Positions 27,105-36,000 of a stretch of DNA of 64,000 bases are shown one piece after another (position 1 is the first letter of the stretch; every line of letters begins with the position of its first letter). The stretch spans positions 62,001 through 126,000 of the forward strand of contig CAVYPZ010000007.1 in NCBI GenBank assembly GCA_963770535.1. Direction: 5' to 3'. Origin of the DNA: RYN-230 sp963770535. Its GTDB lineage: Bacteria > Actinomycetota > Actinomycetes > Streptosporangiales > Streptosporangiaceae. The position numbers and the translations under genes are program-made. The notes beneath the pieces are model-generated. The model saw nothing but the letters and a program-made list of their open reading frames with translations, did not search any database and was not told the origin of the DNA.

Positions 27105-27869
27105 GTGCCCGGTCAGCCCGGGCAGGCCTGGCCTGACCCCCGCGGGGTACCGCCGGGCGGCCTTTCCGACAGCGACCTGCTGAGACAGCATGTCCAGGGT
27201 GACACCGAGGCTTTCGGCCTGCTCTTTCTCCGGCACCGGGAACGGCTGTGGGCTGTTGCCCTGCGCACGCTGGGCGATCAGGAAGAAGCCGCGGACGCCC
27301 TCCAGGACGCGATGATCTCGGCGTTCCGGCGGGCGGCGGACTTCCGCGGCGAATCGGCCGTGACCACCTGGCTGCACCGCATCGTGGTCAACGCCTGCCT
27401 GGACCGTGTCCGCCGCCGGGCCGCCCGCCCGGCCGCCAGCGGGATGGACGAGCAGACCCTCGACGTCCTGGCCCAGGGGTCGGCACTCGCCGATCCGGGC
27501 ATCGACAAGGACACCGCGCTGGACGTGCTCGCCGCGCTGCGGACGCTCGCCCCCGAACAGCGGGCCGTGCTGGTCATGGTGGACATGCTCGGCTACCCGG
27601 TGGCCGACACCGCCGAGATCCTGGGTATTTCCCCGGGCACGGTGAAGAGCCGCTGCGCGCGGGGCCGGGCCCGGCTGCTGCCGCTGCTGGCTCACCTGCG
27701 CGGGGCCGGGGCGGCCGCGGGCCAGCTTCCCGCCGCCGGGCCGGCCGCCGCGGGACAGGCCGCCGCCGGGGGACAGGCCGCCGCCGGGGGACGGTCTGCG
27801 GCCGGGCGGAACCAGCCAGCCGCACCGCGCGTCTCACCAGCCGAGGGAACGGGTGAGAACCAGCCATGA
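27105..27869 (+). CDS. sigM: ECF RNA polymerase sigma factor SigM
   Basis: 254 residues. Region 2 reads DTEAFGLLFLRHRERLWAVALRTLGDQEEAADALQDAMISAFRRA, followed by FRGESAVTTWLHRIVVNACLDRVRR; region 4 is LAPEQRAVLVMVDMLGYPVADTAEILGISPGTVKSRCARGRARL. The C-terminus is a low-complexity Ala/Gly tail with a repeat of about GQAAAGG. GTG start three bases after the pseudokinase stop. The next gene overlaps by four bases (ATGA) and encodes its anti-sigma factor. Orthologues sit here in Streptomyces and respond to envelope or osmotic stress. Confidence 0.93.
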   Translation: MPGQPGQAWPDPRGVPPGGLSDSDLLRQHVQGDTEAFGLLFLRHRERLWAVALRTLGDQEEAADALQDAMISAFRRAADFRGESAVTTWLHRIVVNACLDRVRRRAARPAASGMDEQTLDVLAQGSALADPGIDKDTALDVLAALRTLAPEQRAVLVMVDMLGYPVADTAEILGISPGTVKSRCARGRARLLPLLAHLRGAGAAAGQLPAAGPAAAGQAAAGGQAAAGGRSAAGRNQPAAPRVSPAEGTGENQP

Positions 27870-28783
27870 GAGGGCACGTGGACGCGGAGTCCCTGGCGCT
27901 GTGCGCCGAGGGACTGCTGGGCAGGCGCCGGAGCGAGCGGATCCGCGCGCACGTAGCCGGATGCCCGGATTGCACGGCAACCCAGGCCCGGCTGGCCGGC
28001 GTCCCGTCGCTGCTCGCCCAGGTTCCCCCGCCCCCGATGCCGCCCGGGGTCGCGGCCCGGCTGGACGCCGCGCTGAGCGCCGAGACTGCCCGCCGCGCCG
28101 TGCAGGACCCGCAGACCGCTCCGGATGACGGGGCGCCCGCCCGGCGCCCCGCCGTCGTGCCCGTTCCGCGGACGGCGGCTCCCGGGGCAGCCAGCCCCGG
28201 GGCGGGTCAGGCACGCGGCCCGCGCCTGCGTTTCCCGGTCCGGGCCCGGGTCCTGGCCACGGCGGGCGTGCTGGTCGTCGCGGGCGGGGTGGGCTACGCG
28301 GTCGCTCAGTCCTCCCCGTCCCCCACGGCGGCGGGATCGGAGGCCGCGCCATCCCAGGCCGGGTCGAACCCCGCTATCCGCTCGCCGGAGAGCGGCGCCG
28401 CACCGGCCACCGGCAGCGTCCAGTTCACCGTGCGCCGCAGCGGGATGAGCTACCGGAAACACACGTTCGCCGCCCAGGCCGCCGGCCTGCTGAACACGCC
28501 CTCCGCTGGCCTGATCCGCCCCGGCAAGGCGGCCGGCGGCCTGTCCCGGCACGCCGCCAGCGCGGCGCTGGCCCAGTGCGTGGACCAGGTCGCGGGCGCG
28601 GCCGCGGTACAGGAGCACAAGGTGGACCTGGTGGACGAGGCGCACTACCGCGGGCACCCGGCCACGATCATCGTCGTGGCGGCGACCTCCGCGAGACCGG
28701 CCACGGTCTACGTCGCCGGACCCCGGTGTTCGGCCTCCGGGGGCGACGTCCTGGCCCAGGCGCCGCTGCCCGCGTCCGGGTGA
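27866..28783 (+). CDS. Anti-sigma factor (zinc-finger type) for SigM
   Basis: 305 residues, starting inside the sigM stop (ATGA). The N-terminal ZAS-like motif is DAESLALCAEGLLGRRRSERIRAHVAGCPDC, with H-x3-C-x2-C, which clamps the sigma factor. A Pro/Arg-rich linker follows, then a membrane helix (VLATAGVLVVAGGVGYAVA, about 131-149) and an outer domain of about 150 residues including RKHTFAAQAAGLLNTP and ending ATVYVAGPRCSASGGDVL. Release of SigM is presumably controlled by proteolysis or by the outer domain sensing stress. Confidence 0.88.
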   Translation: MRGHVDAESLALCAEGLLGRRRSERIRAHVAGCPDCTATQARLAGVPSLLAQVPPPPMPPGVAARLDAALSAETARRAVQDPQTAPDDGAPARRPAVVPVPRTAAPGAASPGAGQARGPRLRFPVRARVLATAGVLVVAGGVGYAVAQSSPSPTAAGSEAAPSQAGSNPAIRSPESGAAPATGSVQFTVRRSGMSYRKHTFAAQAAGLLNTPSAGLIRPGKAAGGLSRHAASAALAQCVDQVAGAAAVQEHKVDLVDEAHYRGHPATIIVVAATSARPATVYVAGPRCSASGGDVLAQAPLPASG

Positions 28784-28824
28784 CGGGAGGGCGGGCAGGC
28801 CGGGCCGTCCTGGATCTGCACGTC

Positions 28825-28851
28825 GGGAACATGCGAGCCCTAGGATCGGTT
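28825..28851 (+). promoter_or_regulatory. SigR-type promoter of trxBA
   Basis: GGGAAC (28825-28830), 18 bases, then GTT (28849-28851) matches the GGGAAT-N18-GTT promoter used by the thiol-stress sigma factor SigR. It lies 36 bp ahead of the trxB start, the known arrangement at Streptomyces trxBA. Confidence 0.65.
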
Positions 28852-28886
28852 GAGGGCGTAGCAAGTTCAGCGAAGGGCTAGCAGAC

Positions 28887-29828
28887 GTGACCGACGTTCG
28901 GGATGTCATCATTATCGGCTCGGGTCCTGCCGGGTACACGGCAGCGATCTATGCGGCACGGGCGCGGCTGGCGCCCCTGGTGTTCGAGGGGTCGGTCACC
29001 GCAGGCGGCGCGCTGATGCAGACCACCGACGTGGAGAACTTCCCCGGTTTCCCGGATGGCGTCCTCGGCCCCGACCTGATGGACTCGCTGCGCAAGCAGG
29101 CCGAGCGGTTCGGCGCCGAACTCGTGGCCGACGACGTGATCGAGGTTGACCTGAAGGCCACCCCCAAGGTGGTGAAGACCCACAGCGAGGCCTACCAGGC
29201 CCGCAGCGTGATCGTGGCCACCGGCTCCCGGTACCGCGAGCTGGACGCCGACGGCGAGAAGCGCCTGTCCGGCCATGGCGTCTCCTGGTGTGCCACCTGT
29301 GACGGCTTCTTCTTCCGCGACCTGGACATCGCGGTGATCGGCGGCGGTGACTCGGCCATGGAAGAGGCCACGTTCCTGACCCGGTTCGCGAGGTCGGTGA
29401 CCGTGGTGCACCGCCGGGACCAGCTGCGCGCCTCCAAGATCATGCAGGACCGTGCCCTCACCAACCCGAAGATCACGTTCCGCTGGGACAGCGAGGTCGC
29501 GGAGGTTCTCGGCGAGGGCAAGGTCACCGGCCTGCGGCTGCGGAACACCAGGACCGGCGCGGAGGACACGATCCCCGTCAGCGGCGTGTTCGTGGCCATC
29601 GGCCACGACCCGCGGAGCGAGCTGTTCGCCGGCCAGCTGCCGATGGACGGCGAGGGATACCTGATCGTCAACCACCCGTCCACCCGCACCAGCGTGGACG
29701 GCGTGTTCGCCTGCGGCGATGTGGTCGACCACACGTACCGCCAGGCCGTGACCGCGGCAGGCACCGGATGTGCTGCCGCGATCGACGCCGAGCGGTGGCT
29801 GGCGGACCAGGCGGACCACAAGTCCTGA
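28887..29828 (+). CDS. trxB: Thioredoxin-disulfide reductase
   Basis: 313 residues. FAD site VIIIGSGPAGYTAAIYAARA at the N-terminus, redox centre WCATCDG (CATC, about 135-138), NADPH site VIGGGDSAMEEATFL and VVHRRDQLRASK, and the C-terminal FAD contact FACGDVVDHTYRQAVTAAGTGCAAA. It passes electrons from NADPH to thioredoxin in the cytosol. GTG start at 28887; the gene is followed 58 bp later by trxA and preceded by a SigR-like promoter. Confidence 0.97.
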   Translation: MTDVRDVIIIGSGPAGYTAAIYAARARLAPLVFEGSVTAGGALMQTTDVENFPGFPDGVLGPDLMDSLRKQAERFGAELVADDVIEVDLKATPKVVKTHSEAYQARSVIVATGSRYRELDADGEKRLSGHGVSWCATCDGFFFRDLDIAVIGGGDSAMEEATFLTRFARSVTVVHRRDQLRASKIMQDRALTNPKITFRWDSEVAEVLGEGKVTGLRLRNTRTGAEDTIPVSGVFVAIGHDPRSELFAGQLPMDGEGYLIVNHPSTRTSVDGVFACGDVVDHTYRQAVTAAGTGCAAAIDAERWLADQADHKS

Positions 29829-29886
29829 CCCTGCCTCAACCCCATCAGCCCCAACCCAACCCGATACAGCGGAAGGAGCACCCACC

Positions 29887-30210
29887 GTGGGCGCAACCAA
29901 GGTCGTGACCGACGCGAACTTCGACACCGAGGTGGTGAAGAACGACAAGCCGGTCATCGTCAACTACTGGGCCGAATGGTGTGGCCCATGCCGTCAGGTC
30001 GCCCCGGTGCTCGAGGAGATCGCCAAGGAGCACGGCGACAAGGTCAACGTGGTCAAGCTGAACATCGAGGAGAACCCGCAGACCGCGCAGAAGTACGGGA
30101 TCATGCTGATCCCCACGCTGAACGTGTTCTCCGGAGGTGAGGTCGTCAAGCAGGTCGTGGGGGCCAAGTCGAAGTCCGCGCTGCTCAAGGAGCTCGCCGA
30201 CTTCATCTGA
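29887..30210 (+). CDS. trxA: Thioredoxin
   Basis: 107 residues from a GTG preceded by GGAAGGAG. Active site WAEWCGPCRQVAPVLEEIA and the cis-Pro loop IMLIPTLNVFSGGE are standard. It reduces protein disulfides and is recycled by the TrxB encoded just upstream. Confidence 0.97.
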   Translation: MGATKVVTDANFDTEVVKNDKPVIVNYWAEWCGPCRQVAPVLEEIAKEHGDKVNVVKLNIEENPQTAQKYGIMLIPTLNVFSGGEVVKQVVGAKSKSALLKELADFI

Positions 30211-30328
30211 TCCGCCGCTTCCCCGGGCCCGCCAGCCCACGTGCCTGCGCACCCGGCGCGCCACGACGGGCCCGGGACTGGCCCGCGGGGGCGGCCCGGG
30301 ACTCCAGCCGAGGGGAACCGGCCCAGCC

Positions 30329-30898
30329 ATGAGTGCCAGCGGGGAGCCCGATATCCGGACGGTCGCGTCGAGCGTGGTCTACGAGGATTCGTGGATGTCA
30401 CTGCGCCGCGACGAGATCGAGCGCCGGGATGGCAGCCGCGGATTCTATGCGGTGGTCGATAAGCCCCATTTTGCCCTGGTTATCCCCGCTGAAGCGAACC
30501 GATTCTGCCTGGTCGAGGAGTACCGCTACCCCGTGAGCCGCCGGGCGTGGGCGTTCCCCCAGGGCGGCTGGCCGGGCGGGCGCACCGGGAACCCGGAGGA
30601 CCTGGCCCGGCTGGAGCTGGCCCAGGAGACGGGGCTGCGCGCCCGCAAGCTGGCCCTGCTCGGTTTCCTGCATAGTTCCCACGGCACCTCCAGCCAGGGT
30701 TTCCACGTCTACCTGGCCACCGGGCTGGCCGAGGGTGTTCCGGACCGGGAACCCGAGGAGCAGGACATGCAGCACCGCTGGGTGACCCGGGGCGAATTCA
30801 AGAACATGATCCGCAACGGATCCATCACCGACGACTCGACCGTGGCCGCGTACTCACTCCTCCTGCTGCACGAGGAGTCCGCCCGCAATCCCTCATGA
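30329..30898 (+). CDS. Nudix hydrolase, ADP-ribose pyrophosphatase-like
   Basis: 189 residues. RTVASSVVYEDSWMSLRRDEIER is the usual N-terminal strand pair of ADP-sugar pyrophosphatases, and FCLVEEYRYPVSRRAWAFPQGGW the following one. The Nudix box GGWPGGRTGNPEDLARLELAQETGLRA is imperfect: the RE of the consensus reads LE, and the upstream Glu is displaced, while ExxQET keeps the metal-binding acids. Activity is therefore likely but the substrate is unsure. Start at ATG 30329, with GAGGGG 13 bases ahead, slightly far. It follows trxA in the same direction and converges on a GNAT gene. Confidence 0.82.
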   Translation: MSASGEPDIRTVASSVVYEDSWMSLRRDEIERRDGSRGFYAVVDKPHFALVIPAEANRFCLVEEYRYPVSRRAWAFPQGGWPGGRTGNPEDLARLELAQETGLRARKLALLGFLHSSHGTSSQGFHVYLATGLAEGVPDREPEEQDMQHRWVTRGEFKNMIRNGSITDDSTVAAYSLLLLHEESARNPS

Positions 30899-30899
30899 A

Positions 30900-30937
30900 C
30901 GGCCCCGTAAGGGCCGCTGGCGGGCTGTGGCCCGTCA
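30900..30937. terminator. Paired hairpins between convergent Nudix and GNAT genes
   Basis: CGGCCC/GGGCCG (30900-30916) and TGGCGGGC/GCCCGTCA (30918-30937, 8 bp with one wobble, loop TGTG) lie in the 36-bp gap and run into the GNAT stop codon. Confidence 0.45.
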
Positions 30938-31552
30938 GGCGAGGCGAAGTGCCCGCTCCGGGCTTACCGAGCCCAGCAAGCGCTCCAGCGCTACTTCCAC
31001 GTCCTCGCGCCAGGACACGGCGGTCTTCAGTTCCAGCCGCAGCCGCGGATAGTGCAGGTGAGGCCGGACCGTCTTGAACCCGACGGCCAGCAGGTAGTCG
31101 GCGGGCAGCACGCAGGACAGGCCCTCCGAGCGCAGGTCCCCGAAGGCCTCGATCGCCTTCACCCCGCGCCGGGTCAGGTCCTTCGCCACCGACTGGACCA
31201 GCATCCGCCCGAGGCCGCCGCCGCTGAACTCGCTGAGGATGTTCGCGGTCATCAGCAGTACCGCATCCGCGCTGACCGGGCTGGTCGGGAAGGCCACCGA
31301 GCGCGGCACATACATGGGCGGGGCGTACAGCACGTAGCCGGCGGGCACGCCGTCCACATAAATAATCTTCCCGCAGCTGCCCCAGTCCAGCAGGGTCGAG
31401 GAGATCCAGGCTTCCTTCTCCAGCGCCGGGTCGCCGACCTCCTGGGCACGGGCATGACCGACCGGGTCGAGTTCCCAGAAGACGCACCGGCGGCAGCGGT
31501 GCGGCAGGTCGGCCAGGTTGTCCAGGGTGACACTGACGACTCGGCGCGGCAC
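30935..31552 (-). CDS. GNAT family N-acetyltransferase
   Basis: 205 residues from a GTG (VPRRVVSVTLDNLADLPHRCRRCVFWELDP) with AGGGG five bases upstream; the frame is open further. The CxxC-containing HRCRRCVFWE start is characteristic of an actinobacterial GNAT subgroup. The acetyl-CoA site is in LLMTANILSEFSGGGLGRMLVQSVAKDLTRRGVKAIEAFG. Acceptor unknown. The gene is conserved between trxA and parB in actinomycetes. Confidence 0.8.
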   Translation of the reverse strand: MPRRVVSVTLDNLADLPHRCRRCVFWELDPVGHARAQEVGDPALEKEAWISSTLLDWGSCGKIIYVDGVPAGYVLYAPPMYVPRSVAFPTSPVSADAVLLMTANILSEFSGGGLGRMLVQSVAKDLTRRGVKAIEAFGDLRSEGLSCVLPADYLLAVGFKTVRPHLHYPRLRLELKTAVSWREDVEVALERLLGSVSPERALRLA

Positions 31553-32097
31553 GGGCACCCCTGAGTTCAGAAACGGAAACGCATCCGCCGGGCACCGGGG
31601 CCCGATACCCCGCCATGGTAACCGTCTGCGGGGGGTTACTGACGGGACATTCATCTGCGGCCGCGGCCGGGCACGGTTCATCGCGTCGCGGCACAGCAAA
31701 CGCCGCGAGCACGATGACCGGGGCCCCGCCCGCCAAACCTGGCTTCGTTACGCTTCGCCGGCATAGCGCGCACGAAGCGTTGCCATTAGCCCATGACCAG
31801 CGCCAGAGCCCGAAAAGTACGCCCGGTGACCGGCCGCCGGGGTAGCGGGGACGATACCCGTGTGCACGTGGGGATGGCGTTCCCGAACGTCATGTAGTTG
31901 AGCTGGCAGGGAAAGTGACCCGCCCGATCGCCCGGTCCCCCTCCACTCAGCGTCCCCCGGTATCCCGATCCCGTGGCCTCACCCGCCCCCGCGTCCCGCG
32001 CCGTCCCGGCCCCGGCAGGCCGGCCACCACGCCACCCGCCCGCGAAGCGCTGCCCAGCCCCGCAAAATGGGCCGCCCCTCTTACTAGGCTCCTGGAC
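31553..32097. other. Divergent intergenic region GNAT / aldolase
   Basis: 545 bp with no convincing gene. GTAACC (31618-31623) and GGTTAC (31634-31639) form an inverted repeat with 10-bp spacing, about 60 bp from the GNAT start. Frames open through the right half have the codon pattern of non-coding sequence. Confidence 0.4.
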
Positions 32098-33129
32098 GTG
32101 ACCCCACGGAAGAGCTTCGGCAGCGACAACCACGCAGGCGCCCACGAGTCCGTCCTCCGGATGATGGCCCGGGCGAACGAGGGCGATGCCCACGCCTACG
32201 GCGACGATCCCTGGACCGGGCGCATCACCCGCGAACTCTGCGACCTGTCCGGCGCCCGGGCCGCCTACTTCGTGTTCAACGGGACGGCCGCGAACGTGCT
32301 CGGCCTCAGCCTGATGCTCCGGCCCTACGAGGCGGTCATCTGCGCGGAGACCGCTCACCTGAACGTGGACGAGTGCGGGGCCCCCGAGCGCCTGCTGGGC
32401 AGCAAGCTGCTCACCGTACCGACCCCGGATGGCAAGCTGACCCCGGACCTGGTGGCCACCCGCCTCGGCGGCCGCCACGATGAGCACCGCGCCCAGCCCC
32501 GTGCCGTCGGCATCACCCAGGCCACGGAACTGGGGACCTGTTATTCGCTCGCGGAGTTGCGCGCTCTCGGCGAGTTCTGCCGCGGGCACGATCTCCGCCT
32601 GTACATCGATGGTGCGCGGCTGGCCAATGCGGTCGCGCACCTGGACTGCACGATGGGGGACGTCGCGGCCGAGGCTGATGTGCTCAGCTTCGGCGGGACC
32701 AAGAACGGTGCGGTGGCCGCCGAGGCGGTCCTGGTGATGTCGGGGGACCTGCTGGAGGCCGTGCCATTCCAGCGGAAGCAGCTCCTGCAGCTGGCTTCGA
32801 AGATGCGCTTCCTCGCCGCGCAGTTCGCCGGGCTGCTGGAGGACCGGACCTGGCTGCACAACGCTGCGCAGTCCAATTCGATGGCGCGGCGGCTCGCTGC
32901 CGGCCTCCGTGACATCCCGGGTGTGTCCGTGCGCTGGGCCGTGCAGTCCAACGCGGTGTTCGCAGACATCGATCCCCGGATCGCCGGGCCCCTTCAGCAG
33001 GACTGGGGTTTTTACGTCTGGGACGAGCAGCGGAACACGGTCCGCCTGATGACCTCCTTCGACACCACGGCCAGCGACATCGACTTGTTCCTGGCTGCCG
33101 TGCGCGAGGCCAGCGGATCCCTCGTCTGA
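32098..33129 (+). CDS. Threonine aldolase / beta-eliminating lyase family
   Basis: 343 residues from a GTG (VTPRKSFGSDNHAGAHESVL). This is the fold-type I PLP family: FNGTAANVLGLSLMLRPYEAVICAETAHLNVDECGAPE, LRLYIDGARLANAVAHLDC (Asp-Ala-x-Arg pocket) and VLSFGGTKNGAVAAEAVLV, where the Lys binds PLP. It would cleave L-threonine to glycine and acetaldehyde. The open frame extends to 31915, but the extra part is Pro/Arg-rich and unlike the family. Convergent with parB; two parS sites fill the gap. Confidence 0.88.
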   Translation: MTPRKSFGSDNHAGAHESVLRMMARANEGDAHAYGDDPWTGRITRELCDLSGARAAYFVFNGTAANVLGLSLMLRPYEAVICAETAHLNVDECGAPERLLGSKLLTVPTPDGKLTPDLVATRLGGRHDEHRAQPRAVGITQATELGTCYSLAELRALGEFCRGHDLRLYIDGARLANAVAHLDCTMGDVAAEADVLSFGGTKNGAVAAEAVLVMSGDLLEAVPFQRKQLLQLASKMRFLAAQFAGLLEDRTWLHNAAQSNSMARRLAAGLRDIPGVSVRWAVQSNAVFADIDPRIAGPLQQDWGFYVWDEQRNTVRLMTSFDTTASDIDLFLAAVREASGSLV

Positions 33130-33140
33130 GGCGGTCCGCG

Positions 33141-33154
33141 GTTTCACGTGAAAC
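33141..33154. promoter_or_regulatory. parS site 1
   Basis: GTTTCACGTGAAAC, a perfect 14-bp match to the universal parS palindrome, 12 bp after the aldolase stop. It is bound by ParB for chromosome segregation. Confidence 0.95.
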
Positions 33155-33234
33155 ACGCCTGAGGGCCCGGAACCGGAACGGGCCGCGAGGCCGGACAGGG
33201 CCCGGAATCAGGAACGCGGAATCATGCGCGCCGT

Positions 33235-33248
33235 GTTTCACGTGAAAC
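33235..33248. promoter_or_regulatory. parS site 2
   Basis: Second perfect GTTTCACGTGAAAC, immediately downstream of the parB stop and 94 bp from site 1. Confidence 0.95.
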
Positions 33249-33258
33249 CGGCCGCCGG

Positions 33259-34236
33259 CTAGGCGCTGAGCGAGCCGGTCCAGTCGGGCGACATGGTGCT
33301 GACGATGCGCTCCAGGTCTTCGAGCGACCCGAACTCCACCACGATCTTGCCCTTGCGCTTGCCCAGTTCCACCTTCACCCGGGTGTCGAAGGTATCGGAC
33401 AGGCGGTCGGCCAGGTCGCTGAGAGCGGGCGGGGAGGCCGGGCGGGCGGCGGGGCGGCGTTCCCTGGCCGGGCGCACGCCCAGGGTGACGATCTCCTCCA
33501 CCGCCCGGACCGACAGGCCTTCGGCCACGATGCGGTGCGCCAGCCGATCCTGCGCCTCCGGGTCCTCCACCGACAGCAGCGCGCGGGCATGGCCCGCAGT
33601 GAGCACGCCCGCGGCCACCCGGCGCTGCACCCCGGACGGCAGATTCAGCAGCCGGAGCGTATTCGAGATGTGCGGCCGGGACCGTCCTATCCGCCGGGCG
33701 AGTTCCTCGTGCGTCGCACCGAAATCGTCCAGCAGTTGCTGGTAAGCGGCCGCCTCCTCCAGGGGGTTGAGCTGCTCGCGGTGCAGGTTCTCCATGAGCG
33801 CATCACGCAGCAGGTCATCATCGGCCGTCGCCCGGACAATGGCAGGGATATCCGTGAGACCCGCGCGCTGTGAAGCCCGCCAGCGCCGCTCCCCCATGAC
33901 CAGCTCGAACCGGCCCGCCTCAGCCTCACGGACCACGACCGGCTGCAGGAGCCCTACTTCCTGGATGGACGCCACCAGTTCATCCAGAGCGTCCTCATCG
34001 AACTCCTGCCTCGGCTGGCGAGGGTTCGGGGTGACCGAGCCAATGGGGAGTTCCTGGAAGTAGGCTCCGCCCACCATGACCGGCTGCTCTGCTACGGCGC
34101 CCCCCGGGCTGGCTCCATTGGCGGCCGCAAACCCGCCGGGCAAGCCGCCCCGGGCCGCGCCGCCAGCCGGGGTGACCGGGCCCGTGGGGATAAGAGCACC
34201 GAGCCCCTTGCCAAGCCCCCGCCTCTGCTGCGCCAT
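33259..34236 (-). CDS. parB: Chromosome partitioning protein ParB
   Basis: 325 residues. It starts MAQQRRGLGKGLGALIP; the ParB/Srx CTPase domain contains IGSVTPNPRQPRQEFDEDALDELVASI and FELVMGERRWRASQRAG with DALMENLHREQLNPLEEA. The HTH (THEELARRIGRSRPHISNTLRLLNLP) recognises parS, and the C-terminus (DTFDTRVKVELGKRKGKIVVEFGSLEDLERIV) dimerises. It loads at parS, slides as a CTP clamp and works with ParA. parA lies 541 bp upstream on the same strand; parS sites flank the stop. Confidence 0.97.
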   Translation of the reverse strand: MAQQRRGLGKGLGALIPTGPVTPAGGAARGGLPGGFAAANGASPGGAVAEQPVMVGGAYFQELPIGSVTPNPRQPRQEFDEDALDELVASIQEVGLLQPVVVREAEAGRFELVMGERRWRASQRAGLTDIPAIVRATADDDLLRDALMENLHREQLNPLEEAAAYQQLLDDFGATHEELARRIGRSRPHISNTLRLLNLPSGVQRRVAAGVLTAGHARALLSVEDPEAQDRLAHRIVAEGLSVRAVEEIVTLGVRPARERRPAARPASPPALSDLADRLSDTFDTRVKVELGKRKGKIVVEFGSLEDLERIVSTMSPDWTGSLSA

Positions 34237-34777
34237 TGCCTCTCCTCGCCACTGCGTTCCGCGTCACGGGCCCCGCGCGCGGGCTGGTCCGCTCCGCCCT
34301 CTCCCGGGCATCCCGGCCAGCGCCATCAAGCCCGGATGACCCGGCGCCCGCACAAGAGCATGCCATCCCGCGGAGTCCTGCGGGACCTCCAGCGACAACG
34401 ACATGGCGCGGGTCGCTGCATCACCTTCGGGGCGCCGGGCGCGGCCGGGCCGCCGCCTGGTGCGCGGCGGCGCCGCCTGGTGCGCGGCCGGGCCGTCCCG
34501 GGTGCTCATCGCCCGGGTGCGGACAGGCCCGGCCCCAGGAGCACCACGCCGCGCTGCAGTGCCCTCGCCAGGCAGTGCCTCGCCAGGCAGTGCCTCGCCA
34601 GGCAGTGCCCTCGCCAGGCAGGGGCTGGCTAGCTTGACTTTCCGGGCTGGCCAGGGGGAGACAAAGCTGCACCTGAAACGTCACTGGCCAGCCAGGGCCG
34701 GCGCTGAGACGAGAGCTGGCCGGCCCGCACCGGCCAGCCAGCCGAGCCGGGCGGGCCGCCTGCCTGTGCCGCGTGGT
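34237..34777. other. parA-parB intergenic region
   Basis: 541 bp without a recognisable gene, unusually long for a parAB pair. It holds a four-copy tandem repeat (34556-34617) and several scattered GCTGGCC motifs. Confidence 0.45.
34556..34617. repeat. 15/16-bp tandem repeat, four copies
   Basis: GCAGTGCCTCGCCAG is repeated four times head to tail; the first and last copies carry an extra C. Non-coding, 160 bp after the parA stop. Copy-number variation would be expected. Confidence 0.85.
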
Positions 34778-35680
34778 TCAGCCCGCGGCCGGCTGCCCGG
34801 GCACGGAGCGGTGGGCCATCTCGCGGGCCGCCTCAAGGTAGGCGACAGCGCCACTCGATCCGGGGTCGTACGTCATGACCGACTGCCCGTAGCTTGGCGC
34901 CTCGGAGACCCGGACGCTCCGCGGGATGATCGAGTCGAGCACCACCTCACCGAAGTGCTCCCGGACCTCGTCGGCGACCTGCGAAGCGAGCCGGGTCCGG
35001 CCATCGAACATGGTGAGCAGAATCGTGGAGACCGCCAGATCCGGGTTCAGGTGGTTCCTGACCAGGTCCACCGTCCGCAGCAACTGCTCCAGTCCTTCCA
35101 GCGCGTAGTACTCACACTGGATGGGGATCAGTACCTCAGCCGCGGCCACCAGCGCGTTGACTGTCAGCAACCCCAGGGAAGGCGGGCAGTCGATCAGAAT
35201 GTAGTCAAGTTGTGACTCATCGTAAGATCGGAGAGCCCGGGAAAGCCGCGCTTCCCGGGCCACCATGGGCACGAGTTCGATCTCTGCCCCGGCGAGGTCG
35301 ATCGTGGCCGGGGCACAGTAGAGCAGGGGGATGTCCTCGACTGCGTGGATGATGCCCACCAGTGGCTGGTCCTCGACCAGCACGTGATAGATCGACGTGG
35401 TCCCGACGCGGTGCTCCACGTCCAGCGCCGTGGACGCGTTGCCCTGCGGGTCCAGGTCGATGACCAGCACCCGCGAACCGTGCTGGGCCAGGGCGGCCGC
35501 GAGGTTGACCGCCGTCGTGGTCTTGCCCACGCCGCCCTTCTGGTTGGCGATCGTGATCACCCGGCAGGAGCCTGGCCGGGGCCACGCGCGTTCCGCGTGG
35601 CCCGCGCCTGCCGGGGCGCCGCGGGGAACCTGCCCGGCGGCGATCTCCTCACCAGGCTGCCTGGCCGCGGGAACTACCAA
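34778..35680 (-). CDS. parA: Chromosome partitioning ATPase ParA
   Basis: 300 residues if the TTG at 35678-35680 is used; it has GGGAGG six bases ahead. The frame is open to 36082, and an ATG at 35962 would add a Gly/Arg repeat-rich leader that is unlike the family. The core is unmistakable: VITIANQKGGVGKTTTAVNLAAAL (deviant Walker A), VLVIDLDPQGNASTAL, YILIDCPPSLGLLTVNAL, IQCEYYALEGLEQLL and SIIPRSVRVSEAPSYG. It positions ParB-parS complexes. The true start needs comparison with relatives. Confidence 0.93.
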   Translation of the reverse strand: MVVPAARQPGEEIAAGQVPRGAPAGAGHAERAWPRPGSCRVITIANQKGGVGKTTTAVNLAAALAQHGSRVLVIDLDPQGNASTALDVEHRVGTTSIYHVLVEDQPLVGIIHAVEDIPLLYCAPATIDLAGAEIELVPMVAREARLSRALRSYDESQLDYILIDCPPSLGLLTVNALVAAAEVLIPIQCEYYALEGLEQLLRTVDLVRNHLNPDLAVSTILLTMFDGRTRLASQVADEVREHFGEVVLDSIIPRSVRVSEAPSYGQSVMTYDPGSSGAVAYLEAAREMAHRSVPGQPAAG

Positions 35681-35730
35681 TTCATGCCTCCCGCCGCCGG
35701 TGGCCACGCCTGGCCCCGCGCCGCCCGTCC

Positions 35731-35814
35731 GCGGATCGCCCGTACGCGGATTGCCCGTACGCGGATCGCCCGTACGCGGATCGCCCGTGCCGCGGATCGC
35801 CCGTCCGCGGATCG
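35731..35814. repeat. 15-bp tandem repeat, 5.5 copies, ahead of parA
   Basis: GCGGATCGCCCGTAC repeats at 35731, 35746 (one change), 35761, 35776 (16 bp) and 35792, with a half copy to 35814. If parA starts upstream it encodes a repeated PRTGD peptide; otherwise it lies in the parA leader. Confidence 0.85.
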
Positions 35815-36000
35815 ACTGCACCTGCCTGGCCTTCGTGTTTGCCGCTCGCCCGCTGTGTGCCCGCGGGCACGGCCAGCCGCCCGGCGATTTCCCCAGCCGC
35901 CCGCGACCGGGGTTCCCCGGTCGCGGCTCCCCGGCGCCTTCCCATGTCCCCCTCGATTCCATCGGGATAGACGCCGGTCCCGACCGGGACCGGCACCTGT

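Noticed and set aside
34556..35814. Tandem repeats around parA as a CRISPR array
   Set aside because: Repeats are 15-16 bp without unique spacers and no cas genes are nearby.
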